Shown: positions 9,269 through 17,739, counted from the stretch's first letter. The stretch: DNA of 40,483 bases from Methylobacterium sp. Leaf104 (GCF_001422885.1 NZ_LMMZ01000008.1:68766-109248), one strand, 5' to 3'. Translations and numbers: made by a program. Notes: generated from the sequence alone by a model not told the origin.

Positions 9269-11074
9269 TTACCGGGCCATGCCCCAGCGCCGCACGGTGA
9301 GCCGCTCGAAGGCCGCGAACGCCAGATTCTCGACCACGAGGCCGATGACGATGACGAGGAAGAGGCCGGCGAAGACCCGGTCGGTGTAGAGCTCGTTGCG
9401 GTTCTGGAAGATGTACCAGCCGAGGCCGCCCCGTCCCGAGGACGCGCCGAACACCAGCTCGGCCGCGATCAGGGTGCGCCAGGCGAAGGCCCAGCCGATC
9501 TTGAGGCCCGACAGGATCGCCGGCAGAGCGGCCGGAATCAGGATCTGCAGGACGTAGGACGGCCCGCGCAGGCCGTAGTTGCGCCCTGCCATCCGCAGGG
9601 TCTCGGGCACGCCCTGGAAGCCCGCATAGGTGTTGAGCGCCATCGGCCACAGAACCGAATGGATCAGCACGAAGATCAGGCTGCCGGAGCCCAGGCCGAA
9701 CCACAGCAGGGCCAGGGGCAGCAGGGCGATGGCCGGCAGAGGGTTGAACATCGCCGTCAGGGTCGAGAGCAGGTCGCGGCCGAACTGCGTCGAGACCGCG
9801 AGGGTCGTCAGCCCGAAGGCGAGCACGATGCCGGCGACGTAGCCCTGCACCAGCACGGTGAGCGAGATCCGCACCCGGTCCAGCAGTTCGCCGTGGGCGA
9901 GGCCATCCGCGAGCGCGGTCATCGTGGCGAGAAATCCGGGCAGCAGCAGATCGTTGTCCTGCCAGCGCGCCAGCCCCTCCCAGAGCAGAGCCAGGGCGGC
10001 GATGATCAGGCCCTTGCGCAGCCAGTCCTGCTGCCACAGCCGCACGCCGAGCGGAAGCGTGCGCTCCACCGGAGCCTCCACGAAGGGCGCGAGCACCCGG
10101 TCGTATTCCGGACGGATCGGCGGCACCCGATCGCCGGACACGAGATCGGGGCGCGTCGCCAAGACAGTCATTGGACCGCCTCCGCCGGGGGCGTCGGTGT
10201 CGAACAGGCGCGCGTGTAGCCGCTGCACCGCCGCCTGGAAGGCCTCGCTGCCGATGCTGGCGAGATCGAAGGCGTGGCTGTTGAACTCGGCCCGGACTCG
10301 GCCGGGATGGGGCGAAAGCAGGGCCACCCGGTTGCCGACCACGAGGGCCTCCTCGATGGAATGCGTGACGAACAGCAGGGTGAAGCGAGCCTCGTCCCAG
10401 AGGGCGAGCAGTTCCTCCTGCATCCTGCGCCGGGTCAGGGCGTCGAGGGCCGCGAAGGGCTCGTCCATCATCAGCACCCGGGGCTGCATCGCCAGGGCGC
10501 GGGCGATGGCGACCCGTTGCTTCATGCCGCCCGAGAGCTGGTGCGGGTAGCTGTCGGCGAAGGGAGTGAGCCCGACCTTGTCGATGTAGTGACGCGCACG
10601 CTCCTGCGCCTCGCGCCGGTCCAGCGCCTTGGCGGCCCGCAGCGGGAAGGCGACGTTCTGCGCCACCGTCTTCCAGGGCGGCAGCTGGTCGAATTCCTGG
10701 AACACTACGATACGGTCGGGCCCGGGCGCGCGCACCGGCGCGCCCGCCAGGGTGATCGAGCCCTCCACCGGGGTGATGAAGCCGGCCGCCGCCTTGAGCA
10801 GGGTGGATTTGCCGCAGCCCGACGGCCCGAGCAGGACGAAGCGGTCGGCCGCATGGATGTCGAGGTCGATCCGGTGCGTGGCGCGAACGACCCGCTGGGG
10901 CGTGCGGTATTCCAGGGTGACGCCCCGGATCTGCAGCAGGGGCGACGCGTCCCGTGCGGGCGCGGGCTCCGGTGCCGGTCGGGCAGGGGCCACCGCGCGC
11001 CGGACGCCGCCGCGCGGTGGCGCCTTCGCCAGTTCGAGGACCGACAGGTCGGACAGGGTGGCGGCGGAGATCAT
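9269..11074 (-). CDS. Sulfonate/taurine-type ABC importer, ATPase and permease in one frame
   Basis: A 601-residue frame joining two proteins that are usually separate. Residues about 45-285 are a TauB/SsuB-like ATPase: Walker A GPSGCGKST, Q-loop FQEFD, signature LSGGMKQR, Walker B VLMMDEP and switch HS. Residues about 320-601 are a TauC/SsuC-like permease with six helices and the ATPase-coupling EAA region (AGRNYGLRGPSYVLQILIPAALP). At residue 302 (10171) there is an ATG preceded by GGAGG at seven bases, an ideal internal start for a 300-residue permease. In the +1 frame a TGA overlaps that ATG (ATGA), so a one-base difference in the ATPase tail would restore two normal overlapping genes. 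The fusion is therefore either real with a re-entry site or the product of a recent or artefactual indel. It lies between its binding protein and the YeeE genes. Confidence 0.88.
   Translation of the reverse strand: MISAATLSDLSVLELAKAPPRGGVRRAVAPARPAPEPAPARDASPLLQIRGVTLEYRTPQRVVRATHRIDLDIHAADRFVLLGPSGCGKSTLLKAAAGFITPVEGSITLAGAPVRAPGPDRIVVFQEFDQLPPWKTVAQNVAFPLRAAKALDRREAQERARHYIDKVGLTPFADSYPHQLSGGMKQRVAIARALAMQPRVLMMDEPFAALDALTRRRMQEELLALWDEARFTLLFVTHSIEEALVVGNRVALLSPHPGRVRAEFNSHAFDLASIGSEAFQAAVQRLHARLFDTDAPGGGGPMTVLATRPDLVSGDRVPPIRPEYDRVLAPFVEAPVERTLPLGVRLWQQDWLRKGLIIAALALLWEGLARWQDNDLLLPGFLATMTALADGLAHGELLDRVRISLTVLVQGYVAGIVLAFGLTTLAVSTQFGRDLLSTLTAMFNPLPAIALLPLALLWFGLGSGSLIFVLIHSVLWPMALNTYAGFQGVPETLRMAGRNYGLRGPSYVLQILIPAALPAILSGLKIGWAFAWRTLIAAELVFGASSGRGGLGWYIFQNRNELYTDRVFAGLFLVIVIGLVVENLAFAAFERLTVRRWGMAR
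10171..10183 (-). promoter_or_regulatory. Internal ribosome binding site and ATG of the permease
   Basis: On the minus strand GGAGG (10183-10179) stands seven bases before an in-frame ATG (10171-10169) inside the ATPase-permease frame. It is one of the best ribosome binding sites in the region and matches where a separate permease would start. It suggests that free permease may be made in addition to, or instead of, the fused product. Confidence 0.6.
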
Positions 11075-11084
11075 GGGCGGCCGC

Positions 11085-12119
11085 TCAGCTGCCGGTGGTG
11101 ATGCGCGGATCGGCGAAGAAGTAGTCGCCGATCGCCTGGGGCGCAGTCTTGATCGCCCCGACCCGATGCATGAACTGGCCGAGGCCCAGGGTGTTCTCCG
11201 GCGTCACCTTGAAGGTCACGGCCGGGTTGGTGATGATCGTCTTCAGCAGCGCCGGGTCGAGCTTGCTGTTGGTCGTCCGGATGTAGATCTCGGCCGCCTT
11301 TTCCGGGTTCTCGGTGATGAACTTCGCCGCTTCGTCGAGCGCGTCCAGGAAGGCCTTGTAGGTCTTCGGGCTGGATTTGTAGAACGCCTCCGTCCCGTAG
11401 AGCACCGTCGAGGAGGCCGGCCCACCCTGAACGTCGTAGGAGTTCAGGACGATGCGGGCCTTCGGGTTCTCGGCCAGCTCCTGCTCCTGGAAGGGTGGGT
11501 TGCCGAAATGCCCGGAGATCTCTGTGCCGCCCTTGATGATCGCGGCCGCCGCCTCCGGATGCGGGACCGCGACGCTGATCCGGTCGAGCTTGGCGAATTC
11601 CTTGTCGCCCCAGAGCTTGGCCGAGGCCCATTGCAGGATGCGCGACTGCACCGAGACGCCCACCGCGGGGACCGCGATCCGGTCCTTCTCGCCGAAGTCG
11701 GCGATGCTCTTCACCTCGGGATTGTTGGTGACGAGGTAGTAGGGAAAGTTGCCGAGGGAGGCGACGCCCTTGACGTTCTGCCGGCCCCGGGTGCGGTCCC
11801 AGAGGGTGAAGAGCGGCCCGACGCCGGCCCCGGCGACCTCGATGTTGCCCGACAGCAGCGCATCGTTGACCGCGGACCCGCCCGAGAGCTGGACGTAGTC
11901 GACCTTGATGTAGAGGCCGGCCGCCTTGCCGTGCTTCTCGATGAGCTTCTGGTCCTCGACCACGTTGAGAAGCAGGTAGACGACGCCGAACTGCTTGGCG
12001 ATCCGCAACTGGCCCTCGGCCGCCGCCGCGACGCCGGAGAGCGCCGTGCACAGCGCCAGCCCGCCGAGCAGGGCACCCGCCAGCCGTCGCGAGAGGATCG
12101 TGTATTGCCTGATTGTCAT
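11085..12119 (-). CDS. ABC transporter substrate-binding protein (sulfonate/taurine/nitrate type)
   Basis: A 344-residue periplasmic binding protein. The N terminus (RRLAGALLGGLALCTALSGVAAAAEG) is a Sec-type signal peptide. The mature part begins LRIAKQFGVVYL and has VQLSGGSAVNDALLSGNIEVAGAGVGPLF and VPAVGVSVQSRILQWA, typical of the NMT1/SsuA-like family. Eleven bases separate it from the ATPase-permease gene downstream, so it is the first gene and cognate receptor of this importer. It differs clearly from the plus-strand binding protein at 6323, so the locus codes for two receptors, possibly with different organosulfur ligands. Ligand identity is inferred from neighbouring sulfur genes; nitrate or pyrimidine relatives exist in the family. 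Confidence 0.88.
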   Translation of the reverse strand: MTIRQYTILSRRLAGALLGGLALCTALSGVAAAAEGQLRIAKQFGVVYLLLNVVEDQKLIEKHGKAAGLYIKVDYVQLSGGSAVNDALLSGNIEVAGAGVGPLFTLWDRTRGRQNVKGVASLGNFPYYLVTNNPEVKSIADFGEKDRIAVPAVGVSVQSRILQWASAKLWGDKEFAKLDRISVAVPHPEAAAAIIKGGTEISGHFGNPPFQEQELAENPKARIVLNSYDVQGGPASSTVLYGTEAFYKSSPKTYKAFLDALDEAAKFITENPEKAAEIYIRTTNSKLDPALLKTIITNPAVTFKVTPENTLGLGQFMHRVGAIKTAPQAIGDYFFADPRITTGS

Positions 12120-12740
12120 CTTGCCCGCCGCGACTTTTTTGGAGACGATTTCGTGCTCCGGAGGAGCGACCCTGCTCGAAGCAGAAGCCCTACTCGGAGA
12201 AGCCGTATCGTCTGAAGAGAATTAGGCAATCCAGGCCGATACTGCGCTCCGGACCGACGCCGAAGATCTTATCCCGCGTCCGGTGCACGTCAATAAAAGT
12301 GAAGTCTTTATTACGGAATTGCCGGAGACCGTTCATGCTCCGGGCTTCGGGTTCCGGAGGGTATTTCTCCCAGTGAGCAATTTAGCGCCGGACGCCCTGC
12401 TCCGACACGGGAAAGTGCCGCCTTCTCTTGCTGATCAATCCGGTTGGTCAGTCTTGCCGGCCGCACGCCCAGCCTGAGGGAACGCTGCCCCGACGCTCCG
12501 CCATCGGCCGAGCCGACATGCGATCGAGCGTCCCGACCGAGGATAGTCTCCGCCCTGGCCCATCTGGAGACCGTTTCCCTCGTCCTGGATTGAAGAAGGA
12601 AAGACGGTTCCGTTGATCGTCTCCTCTGAATACGTTTGAATATGGGTCTTCGAGGCGCCGTCGATCCTGTCCGCTCACGCTCGGTCGCGTGTGGCCTCCG
12701 CGCCTTGAACCTCCCTCCACCCTCGTCCGGATTCCATCCC
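12120..12740. other. Divergent intergenic region of the sulfur cluster
   Basis: About 620 bases between the minus-strand importer operon and the plus-strand sulfite dehydrogenase operon. No convincing gene is present. It is AT-richer than its surroundings around 12285-12330, where an inverted repeat lies. Promoters for both operons are expected here, but no consensus elements can be assigned with confidence. Confidence 0.5.
12292..12312. promoter_or_regulatory. AT-rich inverted repeat, candidate operator
   Basis: AATAAA and TTTATT form perfect six-base arms around nine bases. It sits about 170 bases before the importer operon and about 430 bases before the sulfite dehydrogenase gene, inside an AT-rich patch in otherwise GC-rich DNA. 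The shape is compatible with a LysR-type (CysB/Cbl-like) site, but no regulator gene of that class is in the window. Confidence 0.35.
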
Positions 12741-13991
12741 ATGCCCCCTGACGCCCTGCGCCGGCCCGCGCATCGACGCGGTTTCCTTCGCCTGGCCGGC
12801 GCCACTGCCAGTGGGATCGGGATCGCGACGGCAGCCCGCGCGGCGGGCGCCGCCGAGCCCCTGGAGATTCCCCCGTGGAGCCGCACTCCCGGGGCGCCGG
12901 TGGCCTCGCCGGCCTATGGTCAGCCGTCTCCCTTCGAGCGGCTGGGACGCCGGCCGCGGACGCCGCCGCCCTTTCCGGGAGCGGCCTCGACCGGTACGCC
13001 GCTGCAGCACCTACACGGCATCATCACCCCGAATGGCCTCCACTTCGAGCGCCACCATGCCGGCGTGCTGGCGATCGACCCGGAGCGGCACCGGCTGGCG
13101 ATCCACGGCCTGGCGGAACGCCCCCTCGTCCTGACCATGGACGACCTGCTGCGGATGCCCGCCGTGTCGCGCATCCACTTCCTCGAATGTTCGGGCAACA
13201 CGCCCTGGCTCGGCGCCAAGCCATCCTGGACTCTGCAGGAGAGCCATGGCCTGCTCTCTTGCTCCGAGTGGACCGGGGTCGAGCTCGCCACACTGCTCGA
13301 CGAGGTCGGCGTGAGGCCGGGCGCCGCCTGGATCCTCGCCGAGGGCGCCGACGCCTCCGGGATGACCCGCAGCCTTCCCCTCGACCTCGCCCGCGACGGC
13401 GCGATCCTGGCCTATGTCCAGAACGGCGAGCGTCTGCGGCCGGAGCAGGGCTATCCTCTGCGGCTGTTCGTGCCCGGCGTGGAGGGCAACCTCAGCGTCA
13501 AGTGGCTGCGCCGCCTCAAGATCGGGGACCAGCCGTTCCAGACCCGCGAAGAGACCGCGAAGTACACCGACCTGATGCCGGACGGCACGGCGCGACAGTT
13601 CACCTTCGTGATGGAGGCCAAATCCGTCATCACCGCACCCTCGGGGGGCGAGCGCCTGGGCGGACCGGGCTTCCGCGAGATCCGGGGCCTCGCCTGGACC
13701 AGGCGGGGCCGGATCGCTCGGGTCGAGGTCTCCACGGACGGGGGCGCCCGCTGGCAGGCGGCGACCCTCGAGGGCCCGATCCTGCCGCGCTGCCTCACCC
13801 GGTTCCGCCTGCCCTGGCGCTGGGAGGGCGGTCCGGCCCAGCTCCTCAGCCGCGCCACCGACGAGACCGGCTACGTCCAGCCCGACCGCGCCGCCCTGGT
13901 CTCGGTGCGGGGCACACAGTCCTTCTACCACAACAACGCGACGTTCGGCTGGCGGGTCGCCGCCGATGGAGGCGTCAGCCATGCGGGTTAG
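12741..13991 (+). CDS. Sulfite dehydrogenase, molybdopterin subunit (SoxC/SorA-like)
   Basis: A sulfite-oxidase-family molybdoenzyme of about 416 residues. The chosen ATG gives an N terminus with a twin-arginine-like export signal (HRRGFLRLAGATASG and an Ala-rich tail), as expected for a folded cofactor-bearing periplasmic protein; an in-frame upstream extension has no good start site. The core motif FLECSGNT places the molybdenum-ligating cysteine at residue 150. The dimerisation domain follows (IRGLAWTRRGRIARVEVSTDGGARW). The segment HLHGIITPNGLHFERHHAG is typical of SoxC. The enzyme oxidises sulfite to sulfate in the periplasm and passes electrons to a cytochrome c, encoded immediately downstream with an 11-base overlap. 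It would dispose of sulfite released by the sulfonate monooxygenase. Confidence in family is high; SoxC versus SorA is less sure. Confidence 0.92.
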   Translation: MPPDALRRPAHRRGFLRLAGATASGIGIATAARAAGAAEPLEIPPWSRTPGAPVASPAYGQPSPFERLGRRPRTPPPFPGAASTGTPLQHLHGIITPNGLHFERHHAGVLAIDPERHRLAIHGLAERPLVLTMDDLLRMPAVSRIHFLECSGNTPWLGAKPSWTLQESHGLLSCSEWTGVELATLLDEVGVRPGAAWILAEGADASGMTRSLPLDLARDGAILAYVQNGERLRPEQGYPLRLFVPGVEGNLSVKWLRRLKIGDQPFQTREETAKYTDLMPDGTARQFTFVMEAKSVITAPSGGERLGGPGFREIRGLAWTRRGRIARVEVSTDGGARWQAATLEGPILPRCLTRFRLPWRWEGGPAQLLSRATDETGYVQPDRAALVSVRGTQSFYHNNATFGWRVAADGGVSHAG

Positions 13992-14556
13992 CTTCCTCGG
14001 ATCCTTCGCCTGCCTCGTCCTGACCGGTGCGGCCCTGGCCGATCCCGGCGGCCCCGTCGCGGGCCTGCACGGCCCGCCGGCCCACCTCGGGATCGGCCGC
14101 GCGGCCACGCCGGAGGTCCTGGCCGCCTGGGACATCGACGTCCGCGCCGACGGTCGGGGCCTGCCCCCGGGCCACGGCAGTGTCCGCGACGGCGCCGTCC
14201 TGTTCGGGGCGCGCTGCGCGGCCTGCCACGGAGCAATGGGCGAGGGCGGCAGCGCCGACGCCCTCGCCGGCGGCCAGGGCTCGCTCGCCACGCCGAAACC
14301 GGTCCGGACGGTGGGCAGCTACTGGCCCTACGCCACCACCCTGTTCGACTACGTTCGCCGCGCCATGCCCTTCGACGCGCCGCAATCTCTCAGCGCGGAC
14401 GAGACCTACGCCCTGAGCGCCTACGTCCTCCACCTCAACGGCCTCCTGCCCGAGGACGCCGTGCTGGACGCCGGCACGCTCCCGAAGGTGGCGATGCCGA
14501 ACCGGCACGGCTTCACCGGAGAAGCACGCCCCGACATCCCGGTTGCGGCCCGCTGA
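13981..14556 (+). CDS. Cytochrome c subunit of sulfite dehydrogenase (SoxD/SorB-like)
   Basis: A 191-residue exported class I cytochrome c. The start ATG is preceded by GGAGG at eight bases and overlaps the end of the molybdopterin subunit gene. A signal peptide (VSFLGSFACLVLTGAALAD) is followed by one haem site C-A-A-C-H at residues 79-83, and a probable axial methionine lies in RAMPFD near residue 129. The downstream sequence SLSADETYALSAYVLHLNG is typical of SoxD/SorB-type monohaem cytochromes. It takes electrons from sulfite oxidation and delivers them to the respiratory chain. Full SoxD proteins carry two haems or an extra domain; this one is shorter, so a SorB-like role is equally possible. 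Confidence 0.9.
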   Translation: MRVSFLGSFACLVLTGAALADPGGPVAGLHGPPAHLGIGRAATPEVLAAWDIDVRADGRGLPPGHGSVRDGAVLFGARCAACHGAMGEGGSADALAGGQGSLATPKPVRTVGSYWPYATTLFDYVRRAMPFDAPQSLSADETYALSAYVLHLNGLLPEDAVLDAGTLPKVAMPNRHGFTGEARPDIPVAAR

Positions 14557-14584
14557 GCCGGCCGGAATCGGCCGCGCAGGACAA

Positions 14585-14617
14585 GCCTGCTCCCGGGACC
14601 CGTCCGGGAGGAAGGCT
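14585..14617 (+). terminator. Hairpin after the cytochrome c gene
   Basis: CTCCCGG and CCGGGAG (14590-14596 and 14604-14610) can pair, and flanking GCCT/AGGC bases could extend the stem. It starts about 30 bases after the cytochrome c stop. There is no T-run afterwards, so it may be an RNA-stabilising or weak terminator structure. Confidence 0.3.
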
Positions 14618-14804
14618 GTGCCCGCAAGCGGCCGATCTTTGGAAACCGCTGTCATTGACCCGGAACGGCCCGGATCGGCACACTTCCCTCAGGTTCGACG
14701 CTCCCGTCCGCGCCTTGCGACGGCCCGCCCGCGGGCCCCGGACCGCCCCACCGACGCCCTCCTAGTCACCCCCTCGAGCGATGACGTACAGACCGGAGAT
14801 AGCG

Positions 14805-14996
14805 ATGGTTCTCGGAGATCAGGTTGTGTTCGCCCGGCTCGACGTGGCCGATGCACTCGGGATCTGGCGCCACGCCACCGGGCGCATCGTCGACATCCTG
14901 CCGTCCCGAGACGGGGCGCAGGTCGTGGACGTCCAGTTCGAGGGGCACGGCCTCCTCGTGGGCTACATCGCCGCCCTCTTCCAGCGCGTCGGTTGA
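14805..14996 (+). CDS. Small hypothetical protein, 63 residues
   Basis: I do not recognise this protein. The ATG at 14805 has GGAGA at five bases upstream; an ATG at 14781 would add eight residues but has a weaker site. The composition looks like a folded, largely beta-strand protein (VVFARLDVADALG, ATGRIVDILP, VVDVQFEGHGLLVGYI) with no signal peptide or membrane helix. It lies 40 bases before cysE in the same direction and about 250 bases after the sulfite dehydrogenase cytochrome. A small accessory role in sulfur metabolism is possible but unsupported. Confidence 0.6.
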   Translation: MVLGDQVVFARLDVADALGIWRHATGRIVDILPSRDGAQVVDVQFEGHGLLVGYIAALFQRVG

Positions 14997-15036
14997 AGCC
15001 GATGCCGCCGCGCGCCGCCCGGACGTCCCGATCCGC

Positions 15037-15900
15037 ATGACCGCCGGCAGCCAGGCCTCGCGGGTTCCTAGCAACCTCCTCCGTCCGCCCCTGCGCAGCG
15101 TGAGCCAGACCACGGCCGGCTCCGACGTCTGGCGGGCGATGCGCGCCGAGGCGGAGGCGGCCCTCATCGAGGAGCCGCTCTATGCCGGCATCATCCAGGC
15201 GACGGTGCTCGACCAGCCGAGCCTGATCCACGCCTTTGCCTACCGCCTCGCCCATCGCCTGGGCGACGGCGACCTGGCGCGGCTCTCCACCCGCGACCTC
15301 TGCCTCTCGGCCTTCGAGGCCGACCCGCATGCGGGCGAGCATGCGGTGCGCGACCTCGTGGCCATCCGCGAGCGCGACCCGACCTGCCGACGCTACCTCG
15401 ACCCCTTCCTGTTCTACAAAGGGCTGGCGGCTCTCGAGGGCTACCGGGTGGCGCACTGGCTCTGGCACCAGGGCCGCGCCACCCTGGCGCTCCACATCCA
15501 GAGCCGGATCTCCGAGGTGTTCGGGGCCGACATCCACCCGGCGGCGCGGATCGGCTCGGGCGTCTTCATCGACCACGCCACCGGCGTCGTCATCGGCGAG
15601 ACCACGGTGATCGCCGACGACGTCTCGATCCTGCAATCGGTGACGCTCGGGGGCAACGGCAAGGAGAGCGGCGACCGCCACCCGAAGATCGAGCGCGGCG
15701 TGCTGCTCAGCGTCGGCGCCAAGGTACTCGGCAACATCCGGGTCGGCGAGGGCGCGAAGGTGGCGGCTGCGGCGGTCGTCCTGCACGACGTGCCGGCCCA
15801 CACCACCGTGGCGGGCGTGCCGGCCCGCGTCGTGTCGCGAATCAGTGCCGCCGAGGATCCGGCCCAGACCATGGATCAGTTCTTCGGAGACGGGATCTGA
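15037..15900 (+). CDS. cysE: Serine O-acetyltransferase
   Basis: A 287-residue CysE: an N-terminal helical domain (DVWRAMRAEAEAALIEEPLY and FEADPHAGEHAVRDL) followed by a left-handed beta-helix of hexapeptide repeats. The active-site region is DIHPAARIGSGVFIDHATGVVIGET with a catalytic histidine near residue 180, then SVTLGGNGKESGDRHPKI, VGEGAKVAAAAVVLHDVP and AGVPARVV. It makes O-acetylserine from serine and acetyl-CoA in the cytoplasm, the carbon acceptor for sulfide in cysteine synthesis. The frame stays open upstream to 14824 but only as a shadow of the small gene; the ATG at 15037 is the first good start. Its place just before the encapsulin and cysteine desulfurase genes matches the arrangement known for desulfurase-type encapsulin loci. 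Confidence 0.95.
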   Translation: MTAGSQASRVPSNLLRPPLRSVSQTTAGSDVWRAMRAEAEAALIEEPLYAGIIQATVLDQPSLIHAFAYRLAHRLGDGDLARLSTRDLCLSAFEADPHAGEHAVRDLVAIRERDPTCRRYLDPFLFYKGLAALEGYRVAHWLWHQGRATLALHIQSRISEVFGADIHPAARIGSGVFIDHATGVVIGETTVIADDVSILQSVTLGGNGKESGDRHPKIERGVLLSVGAKVLGNIRVGEGAKVAAAAVVLHDVPAHTTVAGVPARVVSRISAAEDPAQTMDQFFGDGI

Positions 15901-16361
15901 CGGATTCGAGGGCCTGACCAGCGGCCCGCAGGGCGGCCGCGAATCCGTCTTCCGATGTCCGACCGGTTCCTGTGACCGGCCGTGCGCGGGTCGCCCCGCC
16001 CGGGTGGGCCGAGTCTTACGCCAGATCGTTCCAACCATTCCCCCAGAACCCTATTCTTATGGAATAATCTTCTTTTTTATTCAATTAAAAAGCATGTAAT
16101 TTTGTATACGTCTGCAGGAGGAGTTCGCTAAACTAAAACAACCTCAAAAATGGATTATTATTCCATTGACGCCATATCGGCACCGCGGCTAGAACCGCGC
16201 CACTTCCGGCACCGTACAAATATTCACGCCGGAAATAGCAATACTTTGCCGCAGACTCCGCGGCTCTGTTCTCGATCGCGTAGTCGATCGACTGTGTTTG
16301 CGCTGAGCCGTGGCCTGATGCGCACGACATCACTCGACAATCCAGACGGAGACGACCAACC
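15901..16361. promoter_or_regulatory. AT-rich regulatory region before the encapsulin gene
   Basis: About 460 bases between cysE and the shell gene, with a strikingly AT-rich core at 16051-16170. It contains TTAT-GGA-ATAA (16057-16067) and AATGGA-N7-TCCATT (16149-16167). Ten bases of the first region (16059-16068) are exactly complementary to 16157-16166, so two facing sites or a long hairpin are possible. A strong AGGAGGAG occurs at 16117-16124 without an immediately following start codon. The features suggest that the encapsulin-desulfurase pair has its own regulated promoter rather than only read-through from cysE. Confidence 0.5.
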
Positions 16362-16365
16362 ATGA
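16150..16365 (+). other. Short upstream frame overlapping the encapsulin start
   Basis: A 71-codon frame whose TGA overlaps the encapsulin ATG (ATGA, 16362-16365). The AGGAGGAG at 16117-16124 is too far (about 26 bases) from its ATG to be a normal binding site. Codon use is not GC3-rich as in neighbouring genes and no domain is recognised. It may be a chance frame or a leader peptide giving translational coupling. Confidence 0.25.
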
Positions 16366-17739
16366 GCGGACAGGGGCAGAGCGTGGGCGCATCCGCAGCA
16401 CGCAATCTATCGACGGCGACCGTCACGTCGGTCCAGAACCTCGCCAACACCCCGCGCTGGCTCCTGCGGCTCCTGCCCTTCGTCAACGTGGATGGCGGCG
16501 TCTACCGCGTGAACCGGCGCGCCGTCGTGCTGGCCAAGCCCGGCCGCATCGAGTTCGCCGCCGCCGACAAGGCGCGTGCGATCAGCCCGGCTTCCCTGCG
16601 CGCCGTGCCCCCGTTCAGCCGGCTTGGCGATGCCGAGCTCGCGGCCCTCGCCGACCGGTTCACAGAGAGCAAGCACAAAGCCGGCGAGACGATCTCGGAA
16701 GGCGGCGCGGGCGACCGCAGCCTGACCATCGTCGCCGACGGCACCGTCGAGCTGTCCCTGTCCGGCCCCTACAAGAACCGCCTGCGCTCGGGTCTCGCCA
16801 CCCGCGGCGACTTCTTCGGCGACGACACGCTCACGGGGGCCGGCCAGCCCGCCCCCGCCGTCACGGCGCTCTCGGCCGTCACGCTGCTCACCCTCGACCG
16901 GGCGGCCCTCGACGACGACGCCGTCAAGAACCGCATCGCGCAGTATGTCGAGGAGCGCGACCGCTTGGCGGGGCATACCAACAGCCACGGCGAGCAGGGC
17001 ATCGAGCTGCTCGCGGTGCAGACCGGTGCGCCCCGCCTGCCGACCACCTTCGTCGATTACGAGATCGATCCGCGCGAGTACCACCTCTCCACGATCCAGA
17101 CGATCCTCAACACCCACACCCGCGTCACCGACCTCTACTCCAACGAGATCGACCAGTTGCGCGAGCAGATCCGCCTCACGGTCGATGCCGTGAAGGAGCG
17201 GGAGGAGTGGGAGCTGCTCAACAATTCCGAGTTCGGCCTTCTGAACGAGGTCGGTGGTCGCCAGCGCATCCCGACCCGCGGCGGCCCGCCCACCCCGGAC
17301 GACCTCGACGAACTGCTGACGCTGGTCTGGAAGAAGCCCGCCTTCTTCGTCGCGCACCCCCGCGCCATCGCGGCCTTCGGCCGGGAGGCGACCCGGCGCG
17401 GCGTCCCCCCGGTGGTGATCCACCTGTTCAGCGCGCCCTTCCTCACCTGGCGCGGCGTGCCGCTGGTACCGAGCGACAAGCTGCCCATCGACACCGATCC
17501 GGTCACCGGCGCCCAGACCACCTCGATCCTGCTGCTGCGCGTCGGCGAGGGCGAGCAGGGCGTGGTCGGCCTGCAGAAATCCGGCGTCACCGGCGAGATC
17601 GAGCCCGGCCTGTCGGTGCGCTACATGGGCACCAACGACCATTCCATCGCCTCGCACCTGGTGACCCGCTACTTCTCCGCCGCCGTGCTGGTGGAGGACG
17701 CGATCGCCCGCCTCGATAACGTGCTCCTGGGCAACTACC

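Noticed and set aside
13011..14291. 426-codon minus-strand frame
   Set aside because: Antisense to sulfite dehydrogenase and cytochrome c; no motifs.
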